Below, piece after piece: positions 1-9,747 of a DNA stretch of 39,329 bases (position 1 is its first letter; the number at the start of each line of letters is the position of its first letter). Location of the stretch: contig JBNGDB010000022.1 in the NCBI GenBank assembly GCA_049975245.1, forward strand, positions 1-39,329, read 5' to 3'. The DNA is from UBA117 sp049975245 (GTDB lineage: Archaea; Methanobacteriota; Methanobacteria; Methanobacteriales; Methanobacteriaceae). The notes beneath the pieces were generated by a model. The model had not been told where the DNA came from. It was given only the letters and a program-made list of their open reading frames with translations, and searched no databases. Made by a program: the position numbers and the translations under genes.

Positions 1-157
1 TTATATTAACATATATTTAAGAATATTAGATTTAATAAACAATTAACAATTTAATGATTAATTAAACTTTATAACTTGAAATCAATATTTTGATCTTTAT
101 TATCATTGAAAATAACTTATATATAGTATTTTTTACTACTAAGATAACTAATTGAAA

Positions 158-198
158 AAATTTCAACTTTCAGTTGAAATTTATTTTATTTTTTTAGA
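158..198 (+). terminator. Hairpin terminator for a gene left of the window
   Basis: A perfect 11-bp inverted repeat, AAATTTCAACT (158-168) and AGTTGAAATTT (172-182), has a 3-nt loop and is followed by a T-rich run (181-196). This is the form of an intrinsic terminator for rightward transcription entering the window. No gene is visible in 1-157, which is AT-rich spacer with a TATA-like stretch near 116-126. Confidence 0.55.
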
Positions 199-210
199 AT
201 CTTTTAACTT

Positions 211-227
211 GGAAAAGTTTATATACT
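211..227 (+). promoter_or_regulatory. TATA/BRE promoter of tRNA-Val
   Basis: A purine-rich BRE-like stretch (GGAAAA, 211-216) runs directly into a TATA box (TTTATATA-like, 218-225). It lies about 32 nt before the first base of the mature tRNA, the usual spacing for an archaeal stable-RNA promoter. Confidence 0.7.
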
Positions 228-256
228 GAACCCACCAATAGTCAAAAATACTCAAT

Positions 257-333
<77 letters not shown>

Positions 334-475
334 CTTTTTATTTTATACTAAATTCACGAAAAATTAGATTTGACACTAATTTGATTTTAATTTTTTAATA
401 TGCTCATAGCTTATAGGAACAGGTTTTTAACCCTTAAAGCGAGCAATTATCATTTAATAAGAATTAGAAAAAATT

Positions 476-1246
476 TTAGATTATTATAAACAATATAAGG
501 ATCAATAGAGATACGAAGAATACAGTTGTACCTCGAACAAGGGTTACGGTCATATCCCTTTCCAATGAAAAAACCAGTCCATATGATAAAATAGCTGACA
601 ATAAAATTTTCAAAATTCCCAGAATAGCGTTATTCACATTTCCATATGCGCCGACTAGTGTTGCTATTAACCAAGAAAAACCTAAAACCAACAGAATTAA
701 AACTATAGTATTGCTGAGAAGATTTTTAATCCTAGGATCGAATAAGTTAACCACTTTATCTCTTTTACGGTTTAAGCTACCTCTTTTTTCATGTTTAAAA
801 ATAGAGGAAGTTGAATTACTACCATAGGTGGAATTAGGCTCATAAGATTCTTCAATTAGCTCAGGACCTTCACTTTCTTCTGCAATATCATTTTTTGAAA
901 ATTTTTTAGCCAGAACTAAGAGTCCTTCCTTATCAATGAGTTTAATATTTCTTCTGGCTGCATAATTTTTTGCCTGCTGGGTGAAATCTGAGGTAGTAAC
1001 TATAACTACTTTAGAAGCTTTAAGAGTTTTGGCCACCATCTCCATTTCTTTCAATATATCGAGACCCACATTCCATCTATCATCATAATTTTTGCAAGCC
1101 ACCACAACTCCAATATCGCCTAAAACAGTACTTAAAACTCCATAAATATCTATAAGATGTCTAGAAGTCCTAAAATCTTTATAGACTTTGAAACCAGATT
1201 CTTCCATTATTTTAGCCACAAACTCTACTAGCCTATTTTTCTTCAT
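476..1246 (-). CDS. Membrane-anchored Mrr-like restriction-endonuclease-fold protein
   Basis: This 256-residue protein has an N-terminal PD-(D/E)xK-type domain of the Mrr/restriction-endonuclease-like kind (about residues 5-112). D33 sits in the strand IDIYG, and K52 lies in VVVACKNY. Two hydrophobic segments near the C-terminus (about 178-200 and 205-226) and a third at the very end (about 240-256) should anchor it in the membrane, with the nuclease-like domain in the cytoplasm. A polar linker (about 120-170) separates the parts. The start is supported by GGTG 5 nt before the ATG. The position two residues before K52, normally Gln or Glu in active Mrr domains, is Ala50, so catalysis is doubtful. 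Substrate and role are unknown. It is transcribed alone, divergently from surE. Confidence 0.7.
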   Translation of the reverse strand: MKKNRLVEFVAKIMEESGFKVYKDFRTSRHLIDIYGVLSTVLGDIGVVVACKNYDDRWNVGLDILKEMEMVAKTLKASKVVIVTTSDFTQQAKNYAARRNIKLIDKEGLLVLAKKFSKNDIAEESEGPELIEESYEPNSTYGSNSTSSIFKHEKRGSLNRKRDKVVNLFDPRIKNLLSNTIVLILLVLGFSWLIATLVGAYGNVNNAILGILKILLSAILSYGLVFSLERDMTVTLVRGTTVFFVSLLILILFIII

Positions 1247-1474
1247 TTACACACCTTCTTGTTAAGGTGAATGAAAATATGAACCCATATCATTTAATGA
1301 TAAAAGGCAATGCTCTTCACTACTATCTATTATGATTATTAATATAATATAATTATTATATATGTTATTTCTTTTATTTTAACTAACTAATTAAATATAA
1401 CTAAAATTATCTCCATTAGATGAATTTTCATAATTACATAAAGTTTTTACTTGTTAAATTATAAAAATGGATTT

Positions 1475-2251
1475 ATGAGAATAGTTATTACTAACGACGA
1501 CGGAGTTAACTCATCTGGAATAATCGCTGCAAAAAAAGCAGTGGAAAATCTTGGCAAAATCGATGTTGTGGCCCCAGCAACACAGCAAAGTGGGATAGGT
1601 CATGCATTAACTCTCTTTGAACCTATAAGAGTCACATCCACAAATTTAATGGATGGAAGCGAGGCTTATTCAGTATCAGGAACCCCCACTGACGCGGTTA
1701 TTATTGGAATATTTGAAGTGATGGATAAAAAACCAGATTTACTGATATCTGGAATTAATATTGGTGAGAATCTGGGAATGTCAGAATTGACTACTTCAGG
1801 CACTATTGGGGCTGCCATGGAAGCTGCAGTGCACGGAATACCTGCATTATCTGTATCTTTACAAGTAACTCGTGGCGATATTAAGTTTCATGATGGCCAT
1901 GTGGATGTGGATTTTTCGCAAGCTCAAAAATTGACTAATAAAGTCGCTAAAAATATATTAAATAAAGGCTTACCAGAAGGTGTTGATTTTTTAAATCTAA
2001 ATGTTCCCGCTTCCAGTACTAATAATAACTTGAAAATTACTAGATTGGGAAATAGAATGTACAATATACACATTCAAAAAAGATTAGATCCCCGGGGAAG
2101 ACCTTACTACTGGATTGACGGAACTCCTGTCGAAACAGACATTGAAAATACTGATGTTCGTGTTCTTAAAAGTGAAAATTGTGCTACTTTAACCCCCATT
2201 TCTTTAGATTGCACATCAAATCTGGATATGATGAATAATTGGCTGGATTAG
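1475..2251 (+). CDS. surE: 5'/3'-nucleotidase SurE
   Basis: SurE is a metal-dependent phosphatase that removes phosphate from nucleoside 5'- and 3'-monophosphates. The N-terminus MRIVITNDDGV holds the Asp-Asp metal-binding pair. SGTPTDAV and SGIN (residues about 76-95) are further SurE signatures, as is the TSGTIGAAMEA segment. The 258-residue length is normal for the family. An in-frame TTG at 1451 would add eight residues, but the family starts at the MRIVITNDDG methionine, so ATG 1475 is chosen; only a weak GGA precedes it. The DUF2098 gene follows after 34 nt and may be co-transcribed. Confidence 0.93.
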   Translation: MRIVITNDDGVNSSGIIAAKKAVENLGKIDVVAPATQQSGIGHALTLFEPIRVTSTNLMDGSEAYSVSGTPTDAVIIGIFEVMDKKPDLLISGINIGENLGMSELTTSGTIGAAMEAAVHGIPALSVSLQVTRGDIKFHDGHVDVDFSQAQKLTNKVAKNILNKGLPEGVDFLNLNVPASSTNNNLKITRLGNRMYNIHIQKRLDPRGRPYYWIDGTPVETDIENTDVRVLKSENCATLTPISLDCTSNLDMMNNWLD

Positions 2252-2285
2252 ATTTTAATTTGTAATTAAATAAAATTGGTGTCTC

Positions 2286-2600
2286 ATGGACGTCTTAGAT
2301 ATTAGAAATAAAAAAATACAATTAGGTTCCCAAGTGAAATATGTAGGAACTAACGCCCATGGTATAGTTGAAGATATATGCATTAAAAAAGGAGTTCCTT
2401 GGGTTCTGATTGATTCTACAAATCTTTATTACCTATCAAATTATTTAGAAGTTGTAAATTATGATGTAAAAGTTAAAAGTAGATATTCTTCAAAAAAAGA
2501 TTTTAAAAAAAATTTATTGAAGAGAAAAATCATAAAAGACGCTTTTTCCACAGAAATATCTGATCACGGGGATGGACCTGGATATGGCGGGGGCAAGTAA
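2286..2600 (+). CDS. DUF2098-type small methanogen protein
   Basis: This 104-residue protein resembles the DUF2098 family of short archaeal, mainly methanogen, proteins of unknown function. The first ~60 residues (DIRNKKIQLGSQVKYVGT, then a GIVEDI and a WVLIDST strand) look like a small beta-barrel, and the tail is basic and then glycine-rich (GDGPGYGGGK). GGTG lies 4 nt before the ATG. It follows surE closely on the same strand. The family assignment rests on recalled sequence character, not on a search, and no function can be given. Confidence 0.65.
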   Translation: MDVLDIRNKKIQLGSQVKYVGTNAHGIVEDICIKKGVPWVLIDSTNLYYLSNYLEVVNYDVKVKSRYSSKKDFKKNLLKRKIIKDAFSTEISDHGDGPGYGGGK

Positions 2601-2633
2601 CTTACTTTTAAAATACTAAAAATTTGTATTAAT

Positions 2634-3632
2634 TTAAAAATCTATTACCTGTATTCCTAAAATATCTTTTTTCCCTTGGTATACAGCTTTAGCTATTTGG
2701 GCACTACCCACCGATCCGGAAGTAGAAGGCAAATTTATCACAGGGGCTATATTCCTTACTTTATTTTTTATTTGACTAAAAACGTCTATTGGTTTATTCA
2801 TTGAGCCTATAGATCCTGTCAGCACTATTCCTTCTAATTTATTTTCACATATTCCAGCCAATCCCCATATTTCCATAGTAATGGTCATTATCATAGTTTC
2901 CATGGCTAATTGGGCGGATTTCTCATTTTTTGAATAAGATGTTAGTAGTTCATTTTTTGCCCTTGCTACTCTGGTCTTAATATTTGCTATTTTTACGGCC
3001 CCTGCATGAGAAAAACAATCATTAGCAGTTCTTATTTCATCATCAATATCTCTAATCATTTCCAAGTCTAATGGTCCATGTATAATACCCATTGCACCTA
3101 TACATGCATCCATTGCACCTTTAATTTTTCCATTTTCTATTAGAATACTTACAGTATTGGAGCTAATATCTGAAACTATCATATTTTTGAAACCTGTTTC
3201 TAAAAAAGCGTTGTAACAAATGCTAATTTTTTCTGAACTAGCATGGTGGGAATAAGCTGCTTTAAATCTTTCATCAAGACAGGGCGTATTTTTATGTAGT
3301 CCTGGAATAATAACAGTAGGTATACTTGAATCTGCAATCTCGTCGTAGACAGCAGTACCACCACCGGTTACTTTACCTGCCCCATCAATAGAAATAATGC
3401 CACGGTTTTGAACCTTTTTGATAGGTTTAATGGAAGATATACCATCACCCATGGCGTAGGTTATGGCCATTAAATCAATTGAGTCTAAATTTACTCTTTT
3501 TTTTAATTCTGCTAAGGCAGAAACTCGCCCTGCAGATAAATCTTCTCTTCCAATCTTAAAATGGATTAATTCATCATTGAGGATGGTAAATGAAACTCCC
3601 GTAGTTCCATGATCCATCCCTACAAAAACCAA
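2634..3632 (-). CDS. Methanogenesis marker protein 12 (ASKHA-fold kinase-like)
   Basis: The protein belongs to the sugar-kinase/acetate-kinase/Hsp70 (ASKHA) ATPase fold and resembles the methanogenesis-marker-12 family, which is nearly universal in methanogens and related to DUF1464 'predicted butyrate kinase' proteins. The phosphate-1 loop is FVGMDHGTTG at the N-terminus, and a second ATP-site strand is IVLTGSIGSMN near residue 275. No substrate is known. It is the last gene of the ilvB-ilvN-ilvC-marker12 group and starts within 15 nt of the ilvC stop. GTG (3641) and ATG (3638) overlap or abut the GGTGAT ribosome site, so TTG at 3632, 4 nt after GGTGAT, is the most likely start (332 residues). 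Confidence 0.8.
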   Translation of the reverse strand: MVFVGMDHGTTGVSFTILNDELIHFKIGREDLSAGRVSALAELKKRVNLDSIDLMAITYAMGDGISSIKPIKKVQNRGIISIDGAGKVTGGGTAVYDEIADSSIPTVIIPGLHKNTPCLDERFKAAYSHHASSEKISICYNAFLETGFKNMIVSDISSNTVSILIENGKIKGAMDACIGAMGIIHGPLDLEMIRDIDDEIRTANDCFSHAGAVKIANIKTRVARAKNELLTSYSKNEKSAQLAMETMIMTITMEIWGLAGICENKLEGIVLTGSIGSMNKPIDVFSQIKNKVRNIAPVINLPSTSGSVGSAQIAKAVYQGKKDILGIQVIDF

Positions 3633-3642
3633 TAACATCACC

Positions 3643-4629
3643 TTATTTTTCTAATCCACAGAGTTTTCTTAATTTGGAGCCCACTTTTTCAATTTGAAGG
3701 TTTCCTTCTATATCGCGCAGACGATTTAGCATAGGTCTCCCTGCCTGGTTTTCTAGGGCCCATTCTTTGGCAAATTTACCTTTTTGGATTTCATCCAATA
3801 TTTTTTTCATTTCATTTTTAGAATCACTTGTAACTATTCTTTCCCTTCGGGAAAGTCCTCCAAATTCTGCAGTATTACTAACGTCATTCCACATTCCTGC
3901 AAATCCTTTTTGATAAATTAAGTCTACTATGAGCTTTAATTCATGACATGTTTCAAAATAAGCTAATTCGGGTTGGTATCCAGCTTCGACTAAAGTTTCA
4001 AATCCTGCTTTAATTAATTCTGTTACTCCTCCACAAAGAACCGCCTGTTCACCAAATAAATCCGTTTCAGTTTCTTCTTTGAAACTAGTCTCTAAAACTC
4101 CGGCCTTAGTAAGTCCGCATCCTTTACCCATTGCTAATGCAATATTTAGGGCATTGCCTGTATAATTCTTTTCTACTGCTACCAAACCAGGAATTCCAAA
4201 TCCTTCAAGGTATTGTTTTCTAACCATACTTCCAGGACCTTTGGGGGCGATCATGGTTACGTTTATTTTTTCAGATGGTTTAATATACTGGAAGTGTATG
4301 TTGTAGCCGTGGGAAAATGATATGGTGTTATCTTCCTTTAACCCAGGTTTGATGGATTTTTCATATACCTTTGCCTGAATTTCGTCAGGAATAAGTATAT
4401 GGACAATATCTGATTGTTCTGCAGCATCTTCAACACTTAGAACTTCCATTCCATCGTCATATGCAATATTCCAAGAATTACCTCCTTTTCTTAAACCAAC
4501 AACAACATTTAAACCACTATCAGCCATGTTTCTTGACTGGGCCATACCTTGACTACCGTAGCCAATAACGGCGATAGTTTTATCTTTTAAAACATCCATA
4601 TCTACATCTTTGTCGTAATATATCTTCAT
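3643..4629 (-). CDS. ilvC: Ketol-acid reductoisomerase
   Basis: IlvC converts acetolactate or acetohydroxybutyrate to the dihydroxy acid by an Mg-dependent alkyl shift and NAD(P)H reduction, step two of valine, leucine and isoleucine synthesis. The N-terminal Rossmann domain shows GYGSQG (residues about 23-28). The C-terminal knotted helical domain has the metal- and substrate-binding pattern around DLFGEQAVLCGG and the ELKLIVDLIYQKG segment. Its 328 residues match the short class I enzyme. A 170-nt AT-rich gap separates it from ilvN upstream, so it may have its own promoter. The marker 12 gene follows directly. Confidence 0.97.
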   Translation of the reverse strand: MKIYYDKDVDMDVLKDKTIAVIGYGSQGMAQSRNMADSGLNVVVGLRKGGNSWNIAYDDGMEVLSVEDAAEQSDIVHILIPDEIQAKVYEKSIKPGLKEDNTISFSHGYNIHFQYIKPSEKINVTMIAPKGPGSMVRKQYLEGFGIPGLVAVEKNYTGNALNIALAMGKGCGLTKAGVLETSFKEETETDLFGEQAVLCGGVTELIKAGFETLVEAGYQPELAYFETCHELKLIVDLIYQKGFAGMWNDVSNTAEFGGLSRRERIVTSDSKNEMKKILDEIQKGKFAKEWALENQAGRPMLNRLRDIEGNLQIEKVGSKLRKLCGLEK

Positions 4630-4801
4630 ATAGCCACGTTCCTATTAAATAAATATCTAAAATTAATGAATTTTAACTATGAGAAATTAATCTATGATAT
4701 TTATGAAAAATATACTTATTAATTTTATCTAAATTCTCCATCATCCAGTTCTTAAATTGTAACTCTTAAAGAAATTTAAAATATTTTTAAATTTTATCAA
4801 A

Positions 4802-5302
4802 CTACATGGTCTTTAAACCTCTAGACATTGCGGTAATACCTGTTCTGGATAATTCTTTTATACCGAATGCCTTAACTAAGTCTATCAAAGTATCTATTTT
4901 ATCTGAATCTCCAGTAATCTCAATAGTAAGAGTTTCAGGGCTCACATCCACTATTCGTCCTCTAAAGATCCCTGCATACTGTATTACTTCTGATCTTATT
5001 TTTTCAGTAGGTGAATTTACTTTGATTAAACATAATTCTCGTTTTACAGTAGTATCATGATCTAAGTCCCTTACCTTTATAACATCAATTAGTTTATTCA
5101 GTTGTTTGGTTATTTGTTCCAATACCTTATCATCTCCCCGGGAAATTATGGTCATACGGGCCAGACCTTCCTGTTCTGATGTTCCAACAGTAATACTGTC
5201 AATGTTAAATCCCCTACGTGTAAACAATCCAGACACCCTTTGAAGAACACCTGGTTTGTTTAATACCAAGGCACTTATAATATGCGTTCTTTCATCATCC
5301 AT
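4802..5302 (-). CDS. ilvN: Acetolactate synthase regulatory (small) subunit
   Basis: This is the ACT-domain subunit that activates acetolactate synthase and gives valine feedback control. The first ACT domain (about residues 5-78) starts HIISALVLNKPGVLQRVSGLF, and a second ACT-like half (about 80-160) follows, as in the IlvH/IlvN family. The upstream in-frame GTG at 5311 overlaps the GGTGAT ribosome site, so ATG 5302 is preferred (166 residues). It begins one nucleotide after the ilvB stop codon, which implies translational coupling. Confidence 0.94.
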   Translation of the reverse strand: MDDERTHIISALVLNKPGVLQRVSGLFTRRGFNIDSITVGTSEQEGLARMTIISRGDDKVLEQITKQLNKLIDVIKVRDLDHDTTVKRELCLIKVNSPTEKIRSEVIQYAGIFRGRIVDVSPETLTIEITGDSDKIDTLIDLVKAFGIKELSRTGITAMSRGLKTM

Positions 5303-5303
5303 A

Positions 5304-7043
5304 TTAATCACCTACCTTTTCATGGGACTTTTCACGATAGGTTATCTCACTAAGATCTTCCCTTTCCACTTTATATTCTCCCACTAATTCAGTTAGTCCA
5401 CACCCAGGGGGTACCATTGGAAGAATTTCCTCAGGGTCAATAATAATATCAAGTAAAGTAGGTTCTCCAGATTTTAATGCTTGAGAAAGAGCTTCTTTAA
5501 TTTCTCCAGGTTTTTCTATTCTCTCAGCATTTACTCCAAAGGATTCTGCTAGGAGTACAAAGTCTGGAACTTCTCCCAGATGAGTGTGGGACATTCTTTT
5601 GTCATAGAATAATTTTTGCCATTGGGCCACCATGCCTAGGCGACGATTATCTAAAATACATACAACTATGGGTATATCATACTCTTTTATAGTTGCCAGA
5701 TCTTGACATACCATTAAAAAGCCACCATCTCCACAAACCGCTACTACATCAGTGTCTGGCTTGGCCACTTTAGCGCCCATAGCTGCAGGAAATCCGAATC
5801 CCATCGTACCCAGACCGCCAGACGATAAAAATGTTCTAGGATGTTTAGAAGTAAAATAGTGAGCCATCCACATTTGGTTTTGTCCAACATCTGTCGTAAC
5901 AATAGTATCATCTTCTAAAGTTTCGTAAATCTCTTTAATAACTGTTTGAGGTTTTAGAGGGACATCGCTATAGGACATGCGGGGTATGCAGGCATTTTTA
6001 AATTCTAGAACATGGTTTAACCATTTTTCATTTTGGATATCATTTCTCTTTTTTAATATGAAATTTATAAGATCTTGAAGCACAATTTTTGCATCTCCAA
6101 CTATTGGAACATCTACTTCAATGTTTTTTCCAATTTCGGCAGGGTCAATATCTATGTGTATTATTTTTGCATTTTTAGCAAATTCTGGTACGTTACCAGT
6201 AGTTCTATCTGAAAATCTGCAACCTATAGCAATTAAACAGTCACATTCGTCCACCAAAAAATTAGCTGTTTTTCTACCATGCATACCTAACATTCCTAGT
6301 GCTAAATCATGATCCTCAGGAAATGAGCCTTTTCCTAAAAGAGTATTGGTGACGGGAGCTCCAATGGTTTCAGAAAGTGTTAAAAGTTCTGCAGAAGATT
6401 CTGATATTATAACTCCTCCTCCGGCCAGTATAACTGGTTTTTTTGAATTTAGAATAAGATTGGCCGCTCTTTTTATTTGCATGGGGTGGCCTTTTTTAGT
6501 GGGTTTATACCCTGGAAGGTTGATTATAATATCATTTTTCATTTCAAATTCTTCTTCCTGCACATCTTTAGGAAGATCAATAACTACTGGACCTGGACGC
6601 CCAGTGCTTGCAATGTAAAAACTAGATTTTATCATTTCAGGTATTTCACTAGCTTTCATAGGTTGATAACTATGTTTAGTAATGGGCATAGTGATTCCTA
6701 ATGTATCAACTTCTTGAAATGCATCGTTACCAATTAAATGGCTAGGTACTTGCCCGGCTAAAGCCAATATTGGTGATGAATCCATATGGGCTGTTGCAAT
6801 ACCAGTTACAAGGTTAGTGGCGCCTGGTCCCGAGGTACCAATACATACTCCTACTTTTCCTGAAGCTCGTGCAAATCCATCTGCAGCATGAGCTGCGCAC
6901 TGTTCATGTCTAACTAGAATATGTCTTAGTTCTGAATCGTAGATTACATCATATAGTGGAAGTAAAACTCCTCCTGGATATCCAAATACAACATCTACTC
7001 CTGCATCGGTTAATGATTTGATTATGGCTTGGCCACCTTTCAT
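5304..7043 (-). CDS. ilvB: Acetolactate synthase catalytic (large) subunit
   Basis: IlvB is the thiamine-diphosphate enzyme that condenses pyruvate with pyruvate or 2-ketobutyrate, the first step of branched-chain amino acid synthesis. The N-terminal Pyr domain has FGYPGG and the catalytic Glu47 in RHEQCAAHAADG. A central FAD/NAD-like domain (about 190-335) follows. The C-terminal PP domain has the GDGGF diphosphate/Mg motif and ILDNRRLGMVAQWQ. At 579 residues it is full length. GGTG lies 7 nt before the ATG. It leads the leftward ilvB-ilvN(-ilvC-marker12) group. Upstream, 7044-7333 is an AT-rich divergent promoter region shared with purD. Confidence 0.97.
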   Translation of the reverse strand: MKGGQAIIKSLTDAGVDVVFGYPGGVLLPLYDVIYDSELRHILVRHEQCAAHAADGFARASGKVGVCIGTSGPGATNLVTGIATAHMDSSPILALAGQVPSHLIGNDAFQEVDTLGITMPITKHSYQPMKASEIPEMIKSSFYIASTGRPGPVVIDLPKDVQEEEFEMKNDIIINLPGYKPTKKGHPMQIKRAANLILNSKKPVILAGGGVIISESSAELLTLSETIGAPVTNTLLGKGSFPEDHDLALGMLGMHGRKTANFLVDECDCLIAIGCRFSDRTTGNVPEFAKNAKIIHIDIDPAEIGKNIEVDVPIVGDAKIVLQDLINFILKKRNDIQNEKWLNHVLEFKNACIPRMSYSDVPLKPQTVIKEIYETLEDDTIVTTDVGQNQMWMAHYFTSKHPRTFLSSGGLGTMGFGFPAAMGAKVAKPDTDVVAVCGDGGFLMVCQDLATIKEYDIPIVVCILDNRRLGMVAQWQKLFYDKRMSHTHLGEVPDFVLLAESFGVNAERIEKPGEIKEALSQALKSGEPTLLDIIIDPEEILPMVPPGCGLTELVGEYKVEREDLSEITYREKSHEKVGD

Positions 7044-7333
7044 ATAAACACCTTGTTCGTATATTTTTCTTCTAAAAGCTTTTCTTTACAAATTTTTATA
7101 ATTTTTTATATCTAATTACAACCTTTATAAATGATACATAATAATCTTATAATCGTTATTAGAAACTTATTTTTTATTATATTTCTAAAATCTGAATTAA
7201 AATTTTAATTTAATATAATTATTTGTTCAAATTTTTATAGATGAAAGTTAAAATTAGAATTGTATATTTACTTAAAAAATTATACTCAAATTTAAGGTGT
7301 GCATTTTGGTAATAGGTTTAATGGGATGATAAT

Positions 7334-8653
7334 ATGAAAATTCTTGTAGTTGGAACTGGAGCAAGGGAAAATGTGATATGTGAGGCTGTAAAGGATCATG
7401 GAGAACTCTATTCTATTATGAGTAATAAAAATCCAGGCATAGCCAGAATTTCTGAATATAAAATTGCCAGTGAAAATGATCTAGAGACAGTAAGACAATT
7501 TGCAACAGATAATAACGTAGACATGGCCATTATCGGTCCAGAAGCTCCTCTAGAGAAGGGTATTGTGGATTTTCTTGAAGATTTTGGTATAAAATGTGTG
7601 GGCCCCACCCAAGCAGCTGCCAAAATCGAAACTGATAAATCCTTTATGAGAAAATTATTTGAAAATCATAAAATTGAGGGTTCTTTGGTTTACAAAGTTT
7701 TTGATAATTATAAAGATTTATCTGATTTTATCGATGAATTTGAAAAAGATGTTGTAATTAAACCAGTTGGTTTAACAGGTGGAAAAGGCGTAAAAATTGT
7801 AGGAGATCATCTTGAAGATGCTAATGAAGCAAAAAAATACGCTAAAGAGGTAATTGATACTAAAATGGGTGGTTTTGCTAAGGTTGTTATTGAAGAAAGA
7901 TTAATTGGTGAAGAATTTACTCTGCAAGCATTTTCAGATGGGGATAATATAGTTCCCATGCCTGCTGTTCAGGACCATCCTCATGCATATGAAGGCGATC
8001 AGGGCCCTATAACTGGTGGTATGGGTTCGTATTCTGATAAAGGAGGATTATTGCCTTTTTTAACTAAATCAGATTATGATAAGTCTGTTAATATTATGCG
8101 AGACACAATTAAGGCTATTAAAAAAGAAGTTGGCCCTTATAAAGGATTTCTATATGGTCAATTCATGTTATGTGCGGATGGGCCACGTTTAGTGGAATAT
8201 AACGCCCGTTTCGGTGATCCTGAAGCAATGAATGTATTGCCTTTACTTGAAACAAATTTTGTAGAAATTTGTGAAGGAATTGTAGATGGAACGCTAAAGA
8301 ATGCCAATTTTAAGGATAAAGCCACAGTGTGTAAATATTTAGTTCCTAATGGATATCCTGAGAGCGGTAAATCTGGAGAAGTTTTAGATGTAAATGAGAA
8401 AAAGATAATAGATTCTGGAGCTTTACTTTATTATGCTGCGGTAAATCAGAAAAATGATAAAATATATACCTCCTCATCTAGGGCTTTAGCTATGGTGGGA
8501 ATAGGTGATAATATTCAAGAAGCAGAAAGAACGTGTGAATCTGTTATTGGATATGTTAAAGGTGATCTTTTCCATCGTAAAGATGTTGGAACATCAGAAC
8601 TTATTCAAAAACGTATAAATCATATGAAAAAAATCAGAAATCATGATTTATAG
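7334..8653 (+). CDS. purD: Phosphoribosylamine-glycine ligase (GAR synthetase)
   Basis: PurD joins glycine to phosphoribosylamine with ATP, the second step of purine synthesis. The N-terminal domain begins MKILVVGTGARENVI with the G-x-G-x-R-E signature. The ATP-grasp region includes IKPVGLTGGKGV, DHPHAYEGDQGPITGGMGSYS and RFGDPEAMNVLPLL, with the metal-binding Glu in LVEYNARFGDPE. At 439 residues it is full length. GGGATGAT precedes the ATG. It is single, with about 180 nt of AT-rich spacer before argF. Confidence 0.97.
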   Translation: MKILVVGTGARENVICEAVKDHGELYSIMSNKNPGIARISEYKIASENDLETVRQFATDNNVDMAIIGPEAPLEKGIVDFLEDFGIKCVGPTQAAAKIETDKSFMRKLFENHKIEGSLVYKVFDNYKDLSDFIDEFEKDVVIKPVGLTGGKGVKIVGDHLEDANEAKKYAKEVIDTKMGGFAKVVIEERLIGEEFTLQAFSDGDNIVPMPAVQDHPHAYEGDQGPITGGMGSYSDKGGLLPFLTKSDYDKSVNIMRDTIKAIKKEVGPYKGFLYGQFMLCADGPRLVEYNARFGDPEAMNVLPLLETNFVEICEGIVDGTLKNANFKDKATVCKYLVPNGYPESGKSGEVLDVNEKKIIDSGALLYYAAVNQKNDKIYTSSSRALAMVGIGDNIQEAERTCESVIGYVKGDLFHRKDVGTSELIQKRINHMKKIRNHDL

Positions 8654-8832
8654 TGCATTTATAAATAAAATTTAATGATAAAATCATAACAGTAAAAAGT
8701 TCTTACTACAATTTTAATTTAATATTAGATTATTTTAATGGATACTATAGCAAATTTTAAATAAAATTTTGGTAGATATCATACATATTCAACAAAATTA
8801 TCTTAAAATTATTTTTCGGGGATGAAAATTAA

Positions 8833-9735
8833 ATGAAACATCTTCTATCATTTTTAGATGCAAGAAAAGAAGCATATAAAATATTAAAATTATCTGAAAG
8901 ATTTAAAAAAGGTCAAATAAGTGGAAAACCTTTGAAAGACAAAACACTAGCCATGGTCTTTGAAAAATCATCAACCCGTACAAGAATATCATTCGAGGTA
9001 GGCATGTACCAATTAGGCGGTAAAGCACTTTATCTTTCAACAAATGATCTTCAAATAGGTAGAGGTGAAATAATCCCTGATACTGCAAAGGCAATGAGTA
9101 GATATGTTGACGCAGTCATGATCAGAGCTATAAAACACAAGGACGTAATAGAATTTTCTCAAAATTCTGAAGTACCAGTTATAAATGGATTAACTAATAA
9201 AGAACATCCTTGTCAAGCTTTTGCAGATGTATTAACAATATTGGAATATAAAAATACATTAAAAGTCCATTTGGCATTTTTAGGCGATGGTAATAATGTT
9301 TGTAACTCCCTTTTACTAGCATCTGCCATATTCGGCATGGATATGACTGTTATTTGTCCATCAGGTTACGAACCCGAATCTGAAATAATAAAATTAGCAC
9401 GACATTACGCTCAAGCCACCGGTTCAAAAATTAAAATAACTGAAGACATTGAGGATATAAAGGGCGCTGATGTGGTTTATACGGATGTTTGGGTGAGTAT
9501 GGGTGATGAAAAACAGGAATCACAACGTTTGCATGACCTTAAAGGTTATCAAGTAAATAAAAATTTAATGAATAAAGCAGATCCCCAAGCTATAGTAATG
9601 CATTGTTTACCTGCAGTAAGGGGTCAGGAAATAACTGCAGAAGTAATTGACGGCCCTCAATCCGTGGTTTGGGATCAGGCTGAAAACAGGTTACATGCTC
9701 AAAAAGCCATATTATCTAAACTATTACAAGATTAA
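8833..9735 (+). CDS. argF: Ornithine carbamoyltransferase
   Basis: ArgF transfers the carbamoyl group of carbamoyl phosphate to ornithine, making citrulline for arginine synthesis. The carbamoyl-phosphate motif is SSTRTR (about residues 48-53), followed by KEHPCQAFADVLT. The ornithine-site motif VMHCLPAVRG lies near residue 255. The 300-residue length is typical. The ribosome site GGGGATGA precedes ATG 8833. It converges on argS with only 12 nt between the two stop codons. Confidence 0.96.
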   Translation: MKHLLSFLDARKEAYKILKLSERFKKGQISGKPLKDKTLAMVFEKSSTRTRISFEVGMYQLGGKALYLSTNDLQIGRGEIIPDTAKAMSRYVDAVMIRAIKHKDVIEFSQNSEVPVINGLTNKEHPCQAFADVLTILEYKNTLKVHLAFLGDGNNVCNSLLLASAIFGMDMTVICPSGYEPESEIIKLARHYAQATGSKIKITEDIEDIKGADVVYTDVWVSMGDEKQESQRLHDLKGYQVNKNLMNKADPQAIVMHCLPAVRGQEITAEVIDGPQSVVWDQAENRLHAQKAILSKLLQD

Positions 9736-9747
9736 TTCAATGAATTT

